NCBI RefSeq assembly: GCF_020866905.1
Contig: NZ_JAIVCC010000001.1
Coordinates: 218,365 to 282,364 of the forward strand
DNA from: Salinimicrobium sediminilitoris
GTDB lineage: Bacteria; Bacteroidota; Bacteroidia; Flavobacteriales; Flavobacteriaceae
Direction of reading: 5' to 3'
Length of the DNA: 64,000 nt
Within the stretch, counting starts at the first letter, position 1. Each line of letters starts with the position of its first letter. Shown here piece by piece: positions 45,334 through 53,772 of this stretch. The translations under genes and the position numbers were made by a program. Below the pieces are notes generated by a model. It did not search any database. It was not told the origin of the DNA and saw only the letters and a program-made list of their open reading frames with translations.

Positions 45334-45906
45334 GTGAAACCCAACCAAACTGAAGTTATTTTGATACAACATCAATTAATAGAGGCTTGCAAACAGAACG
45401 ACCGTAGGGCGCAGCTCAAGCTTTATAACAAGTACTGCGATGGCATGTATTATGTTGCCCAGAGGTTTATCAACGATCCGTTTGAAGCTGAGGATGCCAT
45501 GCAGGAGGCTTTTATCAAAGCCTTCGAGAAATTGGCGCAATTCACCGGGGAGGTGTCGTTTGGAGCCTGGCTTAAAAGGATCGTTATCAACAAGTGCCTC
45601 GATAAGCTAAAGGCCCGAAAGTTGGAGCTTGTAGCGATCAATGAACAGATCCTTGGAACTGTTGAGGAAGAGGAGAACTGGAATGTTGATGACGGTGTCG
45701 GACTCGAAGAGGTGAAAAAAGCCATGGAGGAGCTGCCCGAAAAATACCGCTATCCTCTCATGTTGTATCTCATTGAAGGTTATGATCACGAAGAAATTGC
45801 AGATATACTGAATATTTCTCAGGTGGCCTCCAGAACACTGGTTCACCGCGGAAAAAAGAAATTACAGGAAGAACTTAAAGAAAAAAGACATGGCACAGGA
45901 TATTAG
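45334..45906 (+). CDS. ECF-type RNA polymerase sigma factor
   Basis: 190 aa from a GTG at 45334 (start uncertain; TTG at 45301 is also in frame, no ATG is near). Region 2: IEACKQNDRRAQLKLYNKYC through DPFEAEDAMQEAFIKAFEKL, with the core-binding DxxQE-like segment. Region 4: ELPEKYRYPLMLYLIEGYDH then EEIADILNISQVASRTLVHR, the helix-turn-helix for -35 recognition. It overlaps the next gene by 17 bp, so sigma factor and partner are co-translated. Confidence 0.92.
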   Translation: MKPNQTEVILIQHQLIEACKQNDRRAQLKLYNKYCDGMYYVAQRFINDPFEAEDAMQEAFIKAFEKLAQFTGEVSFGAWLKRIVINKCLDKLKARKLELVAINEQILGTVEEEENWNVDDGVGLEEVKKAMEELPEKYRYPLMLYLIEGYDHEEIADILNISQVASRTLVHRGKKKLQEELKEKRHGTGY

Positions 45907-46513
45907 AAAGATGTTACAGGAAGACAGAACTTTGCCTTCCAGGCCTCCAAAAGGACATCAAAAGAGATTTGAGGCAAGACTGGAAGAAAACTTCCCGCAG
46001 GAAAAAAATGATAAATCTTCAAACAGGAATTTCTTCTTCCTTAAGATAGCCGCTGTTTTCATAGTGGTATTGGGAATTGGATTCTTCTTTCTTAACCAAA
46101 ACGACAGCTTTAACGGCAGCCAGGTAACCGACGCTCCTGTTGAGGTACAAACTAAAAGCGACAATGACAGCGATATCCCGGTGACCAAAGAGTATCAATT
46201 AAGCGATGTTTCGCCCGAATATAAAAAGATCGAGAACTTTTACCTGGCGAGCTTAAATATGGAACTGGCAAAACTGGATGTGAACGATTCTAATAAGGTG
46301 CTGGTGGATTCTTTTATGAAGCAATTATCGGGCCTCGACCAGGAATATAAAAAATTAAATGCCGAGATAAATGAAACCGGACTAACAGAAAGCAGTGTGG
46401 AGGCTTTGATCTCCAACCTGCAATTAAGACTGGAATTGTTAAACAAACTGAAGAATAAAATTAAAGATATCAATCAATCTAAAACACAGGAAAATGAAAA
46501 CTACAGGGCTTAA
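45890..46513 (+). CDS. Predicted single-pass membrane partner of the ECF sigma factor
   Basis: 207 aa. A cytoplasmic N-terminus of about 47 residues (IRKMLQEDRTLPSRPPKGHQ) precedes one transmembrane helix (FFFLKIAAVFIVVLGIGFFF). The extracytoplasmic part has a helical C-terminus (LISNLQLRLELLNKLKNKIK). This architecture, and overlap with the sigma gene (17 bp) and the following gene (20 bp), suggest an anti-sigma or regulatory protein. The canonical ZAS zinc motif (HxxxCxxC) is not seen. Confidence 0.72.
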   Translation: MAQDIRKMLQEDRTLPSRPPKGHQKRFEARLEENFPQEKNDKSSNRNFFFLKIAAVFIVVLGIGFFFLNQNDSFNGSQVTDAPVEVQTKSDNDSDIPVTKEYQLSDVSPEYKKIENFYLASLNMELAKLDVNDSNKVLVDSFMKQLSGLDQEYKKLNAEINETGLTESSVEALISNLQLRLELLNKLKNKIKDINQSKTQENENYRA

Positions 46514-47891
46514 AACCGCGATCATAGCACTACTCTGTGCGGCTCCTATGCTGGCGCAGACAAGCAAACTGGATAAAACTTTTAAAACGAATAAGGACGT
46601 AACGGTGAATATTGATGCCCGCCATACGCTGGTGAATGTTGAGTACTGGGATAAAAATGAAGTCCGCGTATCGGCTCACCTTGAAGGAGGGGAAGGCAAT
46701 AACACCAAGGCTCTTCAAAGCTGGATGCTGGATGTGGATGGATCGGCATCGGAGGTGAAGATAAATTCGGCAGCAGCACCGGGTGGCCCCGGGGATTTTA
46801 ATATGGCCGCACTGCAGGCACCACTTGCAAAACTGCCGGAGATGATCGCCCCGCTTACCAACATGATCGGACCAATGCTGGAAGGTATGGCAAATCATCC
46901 TTTACCACCGGAATTCTATGCCAGCATGGGAGAGATCAACTTCGATTATGAGCAGTATCAAAAAGATGGTGAGAAGTATATGGAGCAGTTTGAGAAAAAG
47001 ATAGAGAAGAACTTTGGGAAGGATTTCGAAAAGGCGATGGAAGACTGGGCACAGAATTTTGAAAGGGATTCTGCACTTCGAAAAAAGCAGGAGATGAAAA
47101 TGGAGGCCTGGAGTAAGGATTTTGAGAAAAAAATGGAAGCTTGGGGCGAAAGCTTTGGGAAAGATATGGAAAAGTGGGGTGAAGAATTTGGAAAGGAGAT
47201 GGAGACCTGGGCCGCCAGTGTAGAAAAGCAGGCAAAGGAGCAAAAAGGGAATTCAAAATCCAATGTTATTATTCTTAAAGATGGAAATTCTGAGAAGAAG
47301 GTTTTGGAGGTGAGAATGCCCCGAAATGGACAACTAAAGCTCAACGTGCGCCACGGAGAAGTGCAGCTTGGAGGAACTACCAACAATCTTAGAGGGGAAG
47401 TTTCTCATTCTAAATTCAGTGCTGGGGAAATTGCGGGGAGAAACACCAATTTCAAATTGGCCTATACACCTGTAATGATCAAGAACTGGAAGTACGGAGT
47501 TCTTAACGCGGCTTATGTGCAGGACCTTAGGATCGAAAAAGCCGAAAGCCTTAAGCTTGAATCCAACTCAAGCAATGTGCATCTTAAAGAGCTGGGTGAA
47601 ACAGGAATTCTTGCCGGGACTTTTGGAGAGCTTAGGATAGATAAGGTATCGCCTCGTTTTAAGAATTTGGATATCACTCTTGAGAATTCAGACCTTGTGC
47701 TTGATCTCCCTGAAAGCTCTTTCAATTTCACATATAATGGAACCAATAGCGAAGTAGAATATCCAAAAGGGTTGAAACTAACATCCAGCAAATCCTACGA
47801 CAATCAAAAGTTAAAAGGTTATAACGGCAGCCAAAATGCCGGAGCTTCAATAAATATTCAGGTAAGATTTAGCGATGTTGTTTTGAAGTAG
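46494..47891 (+). CDS. Secreted protein with hendecad repeats (DUF4097-like)
   Basis: 465 aa with a signal peptide (GLKTAIIALLCAAPMLAQ). After a short beta-rich domain (TVNIDARHTLVNVEYWDKNE) comes a helical segment of about 110 residues built from 11-residue repeats such as KMEAWSKDFEK, KMEAWGESFGK, DMEKWGEEFGK and EMETWAASVEK. The C-terminal half (LEVRMPRNGQLKLNVRHGEV, VHLKELGETGILAGTFGELR) looks like the beta-solenoid DUF4097/DUF2807-type adhesin fold. It is the last gene of the sigma-factor operon and so probably relates to its envelope signal. Confidence 0.78.
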   Translation: MKTTGLKTAIIALLCAAPMLAQTSKLDKTFKTNKDVTVNIDARHTLVNVEYWDKNEVRVSAHLEGGEGNNTKALQSWMLDVDGSASEVKINSAAAPGGPGDFNMAALQAPLAKLPEMIAPLTNMIGPMLEGMANHPLPPEFYASMGEINFDYEQYQKDGEKYMEQFEKKIEKNFGKDFEKAMEDWAQNFERDSALRKKQEMKMEAWSKDFEKKMEAWGESFGKDMEKWGEEFGKEMETWAASVEKQAKEQKGNSKSNVIILKDGNSEKKVLEVRMPRNGQLKLNVRHGEVQLGGTTNNLRGEVSHSKFSAGEIAGRNTNFKLAYTPVMIKNWKYGVLNAAYVQDLRIEKAESLKLESNSSNVHLKELGETGILAGTFGELRIDKVSPRFKNLDITLENSDLVLDLPESSFNFTYNGTNSEVEYPKGLKLTSSKSYDNQKLKGYNGSQNAGASINIQVRFSDVVLK

Positions 47892-47914
47892 CATATTTTT
47901 GGACAAAAAAGTAA

Positions 47915-48601
47915 ATGTCCCGACATAATTTCTTAACCGGCCTCACTACAGGATTCACTCCCGTAATTGATGCCGGTTTTTCTTTGCCAGATTACCGGCA
48001 TGTTGACCTCTCGGTCAAGAACCCTGAGTTATCCCAGGCTCATTTTAATTCTCCTGAAGCTTTTCAGGAATACCTCGATAATTTTCTGCGGAAGAAAGGA
48101 GGAAAGATAACCTATGGAGGTTACAATGAACACCGCGGACTTTACAAGCGCAGTGATCTATTTTCTTCTGCTGAAGAGGAAGATTTGATAAGGAACCGGC
48201 ATGTAGGCTTGGATATCTGGGCACCGCTGGGTACCAGTGTACTTGCTGTTCTGGATGGAAAGATCCATAGTTTTAGAGATAATGATAATTTTGGTGATTA
48301 CGGACCTACTATTATTCTGGAGCATCAAAGCGCAGACAAAAAGTTCTACACGCTATACGGACATCTGGAAAAAAGATCGCTGGAAAACCTGAAGGAGGGG
48401 CAGAAGGTAAAACAGGGAGAACAGATCGCTACGTTGGGAGCTGCGTTAGAAAACGGAAGTTATGCACCTCATCTTCATTTTCAGATCATCCTGGATATGC
48501 AGGGCAAAAAAGGAGATTATCCCGGGGTCGCCGCCAAAAAAGACCTGGATTTCTACCTGGACAATTGTCCCGATCCAAATTTGTTGCTGAAGATCTATTA
48601 A
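47915..48601 (+). CDS. M23-family metallopeptidase
   Basis: 228 aa. The catalytic zinc motif is visible as NRHVGLDIWAPLGTSVLAV (H-x3-D) and APHLHFQI (HxH), with IILEHQSADKKFYTLYGHL between them. These are peptidoglycan endopeptidases of the LytM fold. Unusually, no N-terminal signal peptide or membrane segment is obvious (MSRHNFLTGLTTGFTPVIDA), so it may act on another substrate or be exported otherwise. It lies 23 bp after the hendecad protein gene and could be in its operon. Confidence 0.86.
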   Translation: MSRHNFLTGLTTGFTPVIDAGFSLPDYRHVDLSVKNPELSQAHFNSPEAFQEYLDNFLRKKGGKITYGGYNEHRGLYKRSDLFSSAEEEDLIRNRHVGLDIWAPLGTSVLAVLDGKIHSFRDNDNFGDYGPTIILEHQSADKKFYTLYGHLEKRSLENLKEGQKVKQGEQIATLGAALENGSYAPHLHFQIILDMQGKKGDYPGVAAKKDLDFYLDNCPDPNLLLKIY

Positions 48602-49019
48602 CATTCCAGAAGGGATCTCTCCTGTCAAATAGGATTCTTCGCTCCGCAAAAGCATCGCTCTGAATGCCATTTGATTTCAAATTTGCGCTTCCTTTCCCCT
48701 TCCGTAAAAGTTGGGGAGCACAGATAACATTTTACAAATCGTGAGTGGCTAACAGCTAAAAACAAAAGCTGTTTTAGTGACCATGTCATTCCGGCGGTAG
48801 GAGGAATCTCTGTTTTCATAGAAGATTCTTCACTCCGCAAAAGCTTCCCTCTGGATGACATTTGATTTCAAATTTGCGCTTCCTTTCCCCCTCCCTAGAG
48901 GGTGGGAAGCGCAGATAACCATTTAGAAATAGCGAAAGGCTAACATGTAAGGCCCAAAAGCCGTTGTATGAAAAATGTCATTCCGACGGCAGGTTAATAG
49001 AATGCCCAGATATATTTTC
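48602..49019. repeat. GTCATTCC composite repeats, degenerate copies
   Basis: Two or three copies of the GTCATTCC...GGAGGAATCTC...GATTCTTCGCTCCGCAAAAGC unit with GCGCTTCC/GGAAGCGC hairpins are seen (about 48604, 48784 and a fragment at 48977). They are related to arrays at 51889-52300 and 61921-62600. No gene. Confidence 0.75.
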
Positions 49020-49021
49020 AA

Positions 49022-49222
49022 TCCCGTAAGAACTATCTATGGATAGATTTTGATATTGGGGAATGATATTTCATTTCCAATCCCGTAGGGACTACCTATG
49101 GGTAGTAAGGATATTTCAAGTGAATATTTCATTTCCAGTCCCGTAGGGACTACCTATGGTTAGAACAAGATATTGGGGAATGATATTTCATTTCCAATCC
49201 CGTAGGGACTACCTATGGGTAG
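49022..49222. repeat. Four REP-like CCCGTAGGGACTACC hairpins beside the Y1 transposase
   Basis: Units spaced 57-59 bp carry ATCCCGTAGGGACTACC followed by TATGGGTAG (starts near 49022, 49079, 49137 and 49196; the first has GTAAGAACTATC). TCCCGTAGGGA and CTACCTATGGGTAG are hairpins. On the opposite strand the core reads CTACCCATAGGTAG then TCCCTACGGGAT. That is the core of the tandem units at 49749-51147 in reverse orientation. Confidence 0.8.
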
Positions 49223-49242
49223 AAAAAATATAGAGAAGGCAA

Positions 49243-49260
49243 CTGTGCCGTTAGGTACAG
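49243..49260. repeat. Left boundary hairpin of the IS200-like unit
   Basis: CTGTGCCGTTAGGTACAG is an imperfect hairpin just downstream of the transposase stop codon. Its complement, CTGTACCTAACGGCACAG, matches the CCGTACCTAGAGGCACGG hairpin at 49749-49766 on the other side of the gene, so the gene is bracketed by inverted copies. This resembles the subterminal hairpins of IS200/IS605 elements. Confidence 0.6.
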
Positions 49261-49274
49261 CATATGACCGATCA

Positions 49275-49733
49275 TCAAATTCGTTTAAATATATATCGTT
49301 CCTCAAATTTGACATTAAATGCTTCCAGAAGGTTTATATATTCCTCCTGAAATGTCAGTGTTTTGTGATGCTCTTCCTGGTTTTGAATATATCTTATCAC
49401 ACCTGGCAGTTGCGTTTTTGCATATGAAAATGCACCGTACCCGGCTTGCCAGGAAAATTTTCCATTTACAAATCCTTTATTGTTTATCCATTTAGATGAA
49501 TCCTGCTTTACCTGTTTCATAAGATCAGAAAGAGATTGCGAAGGTCGCATTCCAAACAAAATATGGATGTGGTCTGGCATACCGTTTATTTGTAATACTT
49601 TATGTTCATTGTTTTGTATAATGCCGGTGATGTATTTATACAATTCGTCTTTAAAAGCATTTCGAATCAGACTTTCCCTGTTTTGTACCGCAAATACTGT
49701 CTGAATATGTATTTCTGTATATGTGTTTGCCAT
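49275..49733 (-). CDS. IS200-like Y1 transposase (TnpA)
   Basis: 152 aa HUH single-stranded-DNA transposase. The HUH motif is MPDHIHILFGMRP and the catalytic tyrosine lies in SYAKTQLPGVIRYIQNQEEH. It starts MANTYTEIHIQTVFAV, typical of the family in Bacteroidota. Intact and of normal length. It is flanked by inverted hairpins (49243-49260 and 49749-49766), by REP-like units to the left and by a 13-unit array to the right. This supports either an IS200-type mobile element or a RAYT-like system that spreads its hairpins. Confidence 0.9.
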   Translation of the reverse strand: MANTYTEIHIQTVFAVQNRESLIRNAFKDELYKYITGIIQNNEHKVLQINGMPDHIHILFGMRPSQSLSDLMKQVKQDSSKWINNKGFVNGKFSWQAGYGAFSYAKTQLPGVIRYIQNQEEHHKTLTFQEEYINLLEAFNVKFEERYIFKRI

Positions 49734-49748
49734 ACTTCCTTTATATAT

Positions 49749-51147
49749 CCCGTACCTAGAGGCACGGGAATCTAAATAAATTCTAATTTCTACCGATAGA
49801 ATGTCCCTAACGGGACATAATTCCTTTTATGGAATTTAATTCTTTCTGTGAAACCCCGTACCTAAAGGCACGGGAATCTAAATAAATTCTAATTTCTACC
49901 GATAGAATGTCCCTAACGGGACATAATTCTTTTTAATGAAATTTAATCCTTATTGTGAAACTCACCGTACCTAAAGGCACGGACATCTAAATAAATTCTA
50001 ATTTCTACCTGTAGGATGTCCCTAACAGGACATAATTCCTTTTAATGAAATTTAATCCTTACTGTGAAACTCACTGTATCCTGAAGACACGGAAACCTAA
50101 ATAAATTCTAATTTCTACCTGTAGGGTGTCCCTAACGGGACATAATTCCTTTTATGGAATTTAATTCTTTCTGTGAAACCCCGTACCTAAAGGCACGGAA
50201 ATCTAAATAAATTCTAATTTCTACCTGTAGGGTGCCCCTAACGGGACATAATTCCTTTTATGGAATTTAATTCTTTCTGTGAAACCCCGTACCTAAAGGC
50301 ACGGAAACCTGAATAAATTCTAATTTCTACCTGTAGGGTGTCCCTAACGGGACATAATTCCTTTTATGGAATTTAATTCTTTCTGTGAAACCCCGTACCC
50401 AAAGGCACGGAAACCTGAATAAATTCTAATTTCTACCTGTAGGGTGTCCCTAACGGGACATAATTCCTTTTATGGAATTTAATTCTTTCTGTGAAACCCC
50501 GTACCCAAAGGCACGGAAACCTGAATAAATTCTAATTTCTACCTGTAGGGTGTCCCTAACGGGACATAATTCCTTTTATGGAATTTAATCCTTTCTGTGA
50601 AACCCCCGTACCTAAAGGCACGGGAATCTAAATAAATTCTAATTTCTACCGGTAGGATGTCGCTAACGGGACATAATTCTTTTTATTGGAATTGAATTTA
50701 ATCCTTTCTGTGAAACTCACCGTACCTAAAGGCACGGAAATCTAAATAAATTCTAATTTCTACCGATAGGATGTCCCTAACGGGACATAATTCCTTTTAT
50801 GGAATTTAATTCTTTCTGTGAAACTCACCTTACCTAAAGGCACGGACATCTAAATAAATTCTAATTTTTACCGGTAGGATGTCGCTAACGGGACAAGATT
50901 CTTTTTAATGAAATTTAATCCTTACTGTGAAACTCACTGTATCCTGAAGACACGGAAACCTAAATAAATTCTAATTTCTACCTGTAGGGTGTCCCTAACG
51001 GGACATAATTCCTTTTATGGAATTTAATTCTTTCTGTGAAACCCCGTACCTAAAAGCACGGAAACCTGAATAAATTCTAATTTCTACCGGTAGGAGGTCC
51101 CTAACGGGACATGATTCTTTTTAATGAAATTTAATCCTTCTGTGAAA
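49749..51147. repeat. Tandem array of 13 x ~107-bp multi-hairpin units
   Basis: Unit starts are near 49749, 49856, 49965, 50074, 50181, 50287, 50393, 50499, 50606, 50720, 50828, 50937 and 51044, with a degenerate start at 51148. Each unit contains CCGTACCTAAAGGCACGG, then CTAATTTCTACC and a CTACC...GGTAG-like hairpin, TGTCCCTAACGGGACA, and AATTCCTTTTATGGAATT, so four potential hairpins. The whole unit is conserved between copies, so this is not a CRISPR. It begins 16 bp before the Y1 transposase start codon. Confidence 0.92.
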
Positions 51148-51209
51148 CCCGTCTCTTAAAGCACACCAATCTTATTCTAAATAAATATTTCCTACAAGAC
51201 ATTATCCTT

Positions 51210-51794
51210 TCACGATGCTCTCACCCGCTCAATGGTCTCAGGATCTTTCAGGGGGACACGCACCAGAGTTTGGTCCCAGGCAAGATTAAAGTTTATTAGG
51301 CCCTGCTTTTCTTCGAAATAAATAGTGAATTGTTCGATCGGGTTCTTTAATTTTTTCACCGGTACTTCGACAGTAAGAACATCATATTCCGGGATTCGGG
51401 AGGGGAGTTCGTCGGCGGTAATGCCCCAGGGGTACATTTCAGAATTGAAGATGACCTTCCAGGAATCCTCTTTTGGAATGGTCCAAAGGGTGTAGGTGCC
51501 TGCCTGCAGGAGAGAACCATCTACAAGAATATCCTTAGAAGTGTAAAAAGTGGTGGCTTCATTAGCCCCGGTTCTCCACACCTGGTCGTAAGGAACAAGT
51601 CCGCCAAAGATAGTCCTGTCTTTCTTATAAGGACGGTTATAAAAGACTTCGAGCTGCAAATCTCCACTGCTATACTCCACAGTAGCTTCGGGACTAAATG
51701 ATTTGGTGTTGTTTTTATAGATGATGTAGCTGAGCATGATCACCCCCGTCACAATAATAAACCCCAGAAATCCTTTTTTTACAGTGCTTTGCAT
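51210..51794 (-). CDS. DUF2911 domain protein
   Basis: 194 aa. One N-terminal membrane segment (FLGFIIVTGVIMLSYIIY) anchors a periplasmic DUF2911 domain: VEYSSGDLQLEVFYNRPYKK, VPYDQVWRTGANEATTFYTS, GTYTLWTIPKEDSWKVIF and NLAWDQTLVRVPL. DUF2911 is widespread in Bacteroidota and of unknown function. It stands alone between the tandem array and a GTCATTCC repeat array. Confidence 0.88.
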   Translation of the reverse strand: MQSTVKKGFLGFIIVTGVIMLSYIIYKNNTKSFSPEATVEYSSGDLQLEVFYNRPYKKDRTIFGGLVPYDQVWRTGANEATTFYTSKDILVDGSLLQAGTYTLWTIPKEDSWKVIFNSEMYPWGITADELPSRIPEYDVLTVEVPVKKLKNPIEQFTIYFEEKQGLINFNLAWDQTLVRVPLKDPETIERVRAS

Positions 51795-51888
51795 AAGCTA
51801 ATGTAAACAATTTCCGCGCCGAAACATGTTTGAAAGGTTGAATCGCTGCGGAATAACAGCGGAATACCAAAACCCATTCTATAGACAA

Positions 51889-52300
51889 TGTCATTCCGAC
51901 GGCAGGAGGAATCTCGTGTGGAAAAGAAGATTCTTCGCTCCGCAAACGCTACGCTCTGAATGACAATGAACTCCTTTGTCCCTCCTTAAAGGGTGGGAAG
52001 CCCTTTGTTCGTAAAAAGTAGCCAAAAGCTGTTGAATAAAAATGTCATTCCGACGATAGGAGGAATCTCTGATAGAAACGATAGATTCTTCGCTCTGCAA
52101 ACGCTTCGCTCTGAATGACAATGAACTCCTTTGTCCCTCCTTAAAGGGTGGGAAGCCCTTTTTTCGTAAAAAGTAGCCAAAAGCTGTTGGATAAAAATGT
52201 CATTCCGACGATAGGAGGAATCTCTGGTAGAAAAGAGATTCTTCGCTTCGCAAAATCTACGATCTGAATGGCATTTGATTTCTAATTTGCGCTGATGGTC
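51889..52300. repeat. GTCATTCC composite repeat array, three copies
   Basis: Copies start at 51889, 52043 and 52198, about 155 bp apart. Each has TGTCATTCCGACG, AGGAGGAATCTC, GATTCTTCGC, TCTGAATGACA and CTCCTTAAAGGGTGGGAAG. GTCATTC...GAATGAC is complementary, so each unit can form a long hairpin. Related arrays lie at 48602-49019 and 61921-62600. Confidence 0.85.
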
Positions 52301-52332
52301 AGGCTCATAAATCGATACCTTAAAAATATAAA

Positions 52333-52350
52333 AAGCCCCGAAAGGGGCTT
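52333..52350 (-). terminator. Rho-independent terminator after the PA2169-type gene
   Basis: On the minus strand AAGCCCC, TTTC, GGGGCTT forms a 7-bp stem with a 4-nt loop and is followed by TTTTATATTTTT. It lies 25 bp beyond the stop of the gene at 52375-52872. Confidence 0.8.
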
Positions 52351-52374
52351 AAAGTAGAAATATTTTTGTGCGTA

Positions 52375-52872
52375 TTACATCGCCTTCAGCTTACGAACTC
52401 TTGGACGATTAGAAGGATCTAAAGCTTCTTCTCCAGATTCGTATTTAAGGCATTTCTGTATTGCACTTTCTATGGTTTCTTTGTGCCTTTTAAGGGTCTT
52501 CAGGATCTCTTTAGGCAAGGCTTTATTTTCAATTATTTCATTATACAGCTCCAGGTTTTCCTCATCCTTTTTTCTGCATTTTTTCAGCAGCTTTAGGGGT
52601 TTGGCCTTTACCAGGGCTTTTCTCACTTCCCTCCAGTCGCGATCAAGATTTCCTTTTTGTACCCATTCCTTGGCGGGTTCCACGTCTGCCTGAACAAGCT
52701 GTTCAGAAATTTCGTAGCTAAAGCGGTTCCTGTTTACAGTCTCGTGGTTGAAAAATCGCTTCAACTCCACTTGCTGTACATCCTCGCTTGCATTGTAATA
52801 AATGCGTTCTGCTTCAAAACTCTCGATAAGCAGCGAATTTAACTTCTTAAATTTAGAGTAACGATCTTCCAT
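52375..52872 (-). CDS. PA2169-type four-helix-bundle protein (DUF2383-like)
   Basis: 165 aa, mostly helical: KLNSLLIESFEAERIYYNA, VQQVELKRFFNHETVNRNRF, GNLDRDWREVRKALVK and EILKTLKRHKETIESAIQKC. The length and the NLDRDWREVRKAL segment match PA2169-family four-helix bundles, which resemble ferritin-like proteins; the iron-binding glutamates were not checked. A basic C-terminus (RVRKLKAM) is odd. A good terminator follows. Possible stress-response role is inference from the family. Confidence 0.82.
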   Translation of the reverse strand: MEDRYSKFKKLNSLLIESFEAERIYYNASEDVQQVELKRFFNHETVNRNRFSYEISEQLVQADVEPAKEWVQKGNLDRDWREVRKALVKAKPLKLLKKCRKKDEENLELYNEIIENKALPKEILKTLKRHKETIESAIQKCLKYESGEEALDPSNRPRVRKLKAM

Positions 52873-53019
52873 AGTTATAGTTTTATAATTTCGAAGATAG
52901 TTACGTTTGTAGATTCCTTAGTGCTAACCAACTGTTAAATCACTGATTTTTAATAGAATATTCAGTAAAATTTAAGAATAAGAAATCAGGTGTTAAGAAA
53001 TTCCGTGATTAGAAATTTC

Positions 53020-53751
53020 CTACATCGCCACAAACATCTTTTCCAGAACATCTCCCACGAAGTAGGCGAGGAAGGCTGCCAAACCTCCTAACAGCAGGGT
53101 CTCAAAAATGCCGAAAAGGATATTCTTTTCGGTCACAAAACTCTTTAGGCTGCCAACAATTGCGAGGGCCACCCCGGTTAAGATACAGGAGTAAAGAAAA
53201 AGATCATCCTGTATAGATGGTCCCGAGCCCGTGAAAACGTAAGAAAGCAGTGGGACAGAACCTACGACTACGAAACTTACAAATGTCATTCCGGCAGTTT
53301 TATATGGAGCCTTATCACTTTTTACCATTTCCAGTTCCTCTTTCATCATCGTATCCACCCAGACATCCTTATCGGCTGTAATTACGTCCACAACCTGTTC
53401 CAGCAGGTCACCTTTAAAGCCTTTGGCCGCATAGATCTCCCTAATTTCCTCTATTTCCTTTTCCCGTAGATTTTCAATTTCCCAGTATTCCACCTGCTTA
53501 TGGCGTTCAAAGGTGTCCCGTTCTGCCTTGGTAGAAAAAAAATTGCCAACGCTCATTGAAAAGCCGTCGGCAATTAGATTCGCCAGCCCGAGGATGACCA
53601 CAACCTGTATTCCAAGGCTGGCACCTTCGGCTCCTGCTACTACCGCAAAGGTGGTGATGGCGCCATCGATGCCGCCGTACACGAATTCAGCAATATAATC
53701 TTTGTTAAAAAAAAGGATCTTTTCCTGGGAGTGAAGTTGTTTTTCCTTCAT
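53020..53751 (-). CDS. VIT1/CCC1 family transporter
   Basis: 243 aa integral membrane protein of a family that moves Fe2+ or Mn2+. Family sequence: [40 protein letters not shown], and [19 protein letters not shown], where the acidic and methionine residues line the metal path. A cytoplasmic helical domain with [19 protein letters not shown] is the predicted metal-binding region. C-terminal membrane segments end [20 protein letters not shown]. It lies 21 bp downstream of the gene at 53773-54342, so they may be co-transcribed. Confidence 0.9.
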   Translation of the reverse strand: MKEKQLHSQEKILFFNKDYIAEFVYGGIDGAITTFAVVAGAEGASLGIQVVVILGLANLIADGFSMSVGNFFSTKAERDTFERHKQVEYWEIENLREKEIEEIREIYAAKGFKGDLLEQVVDVITADKDVWVDTMMKEELEMVKSDKAPYKTAGMTFVSFVVVGSVPLLSYVFTGSGPSIQDDLFLYSCILTGVALAIVGSLKSFVTEKNILFGIFETLLLGGLAAFLAYFVGDVLEKMFVAM

Positions 53752-53772
53752 GAGACGATATTTTATTAGTGT

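Noticed and set aside
46902-47386. Three minus-strand ORFs opposite the hendecad protein
   Set aside because: They mirror the repetitive coding sequence on the plus strand and are rich in F, S and P as expected of antisense to K/E/W-rich repeats.
49749-51147. CRISPR array; the motif TAATTTCTACC...GTAG resembles the Cas12a repeat handle (AATTTCTACT...GTAGAT)
   Set aside because: The whole ~107-bp unit is conserved, so there are no unique spacers, no cas gene is nearby, and the GTAG loop is too short (about 2 nt). The likeness appears to be chance palindromy.
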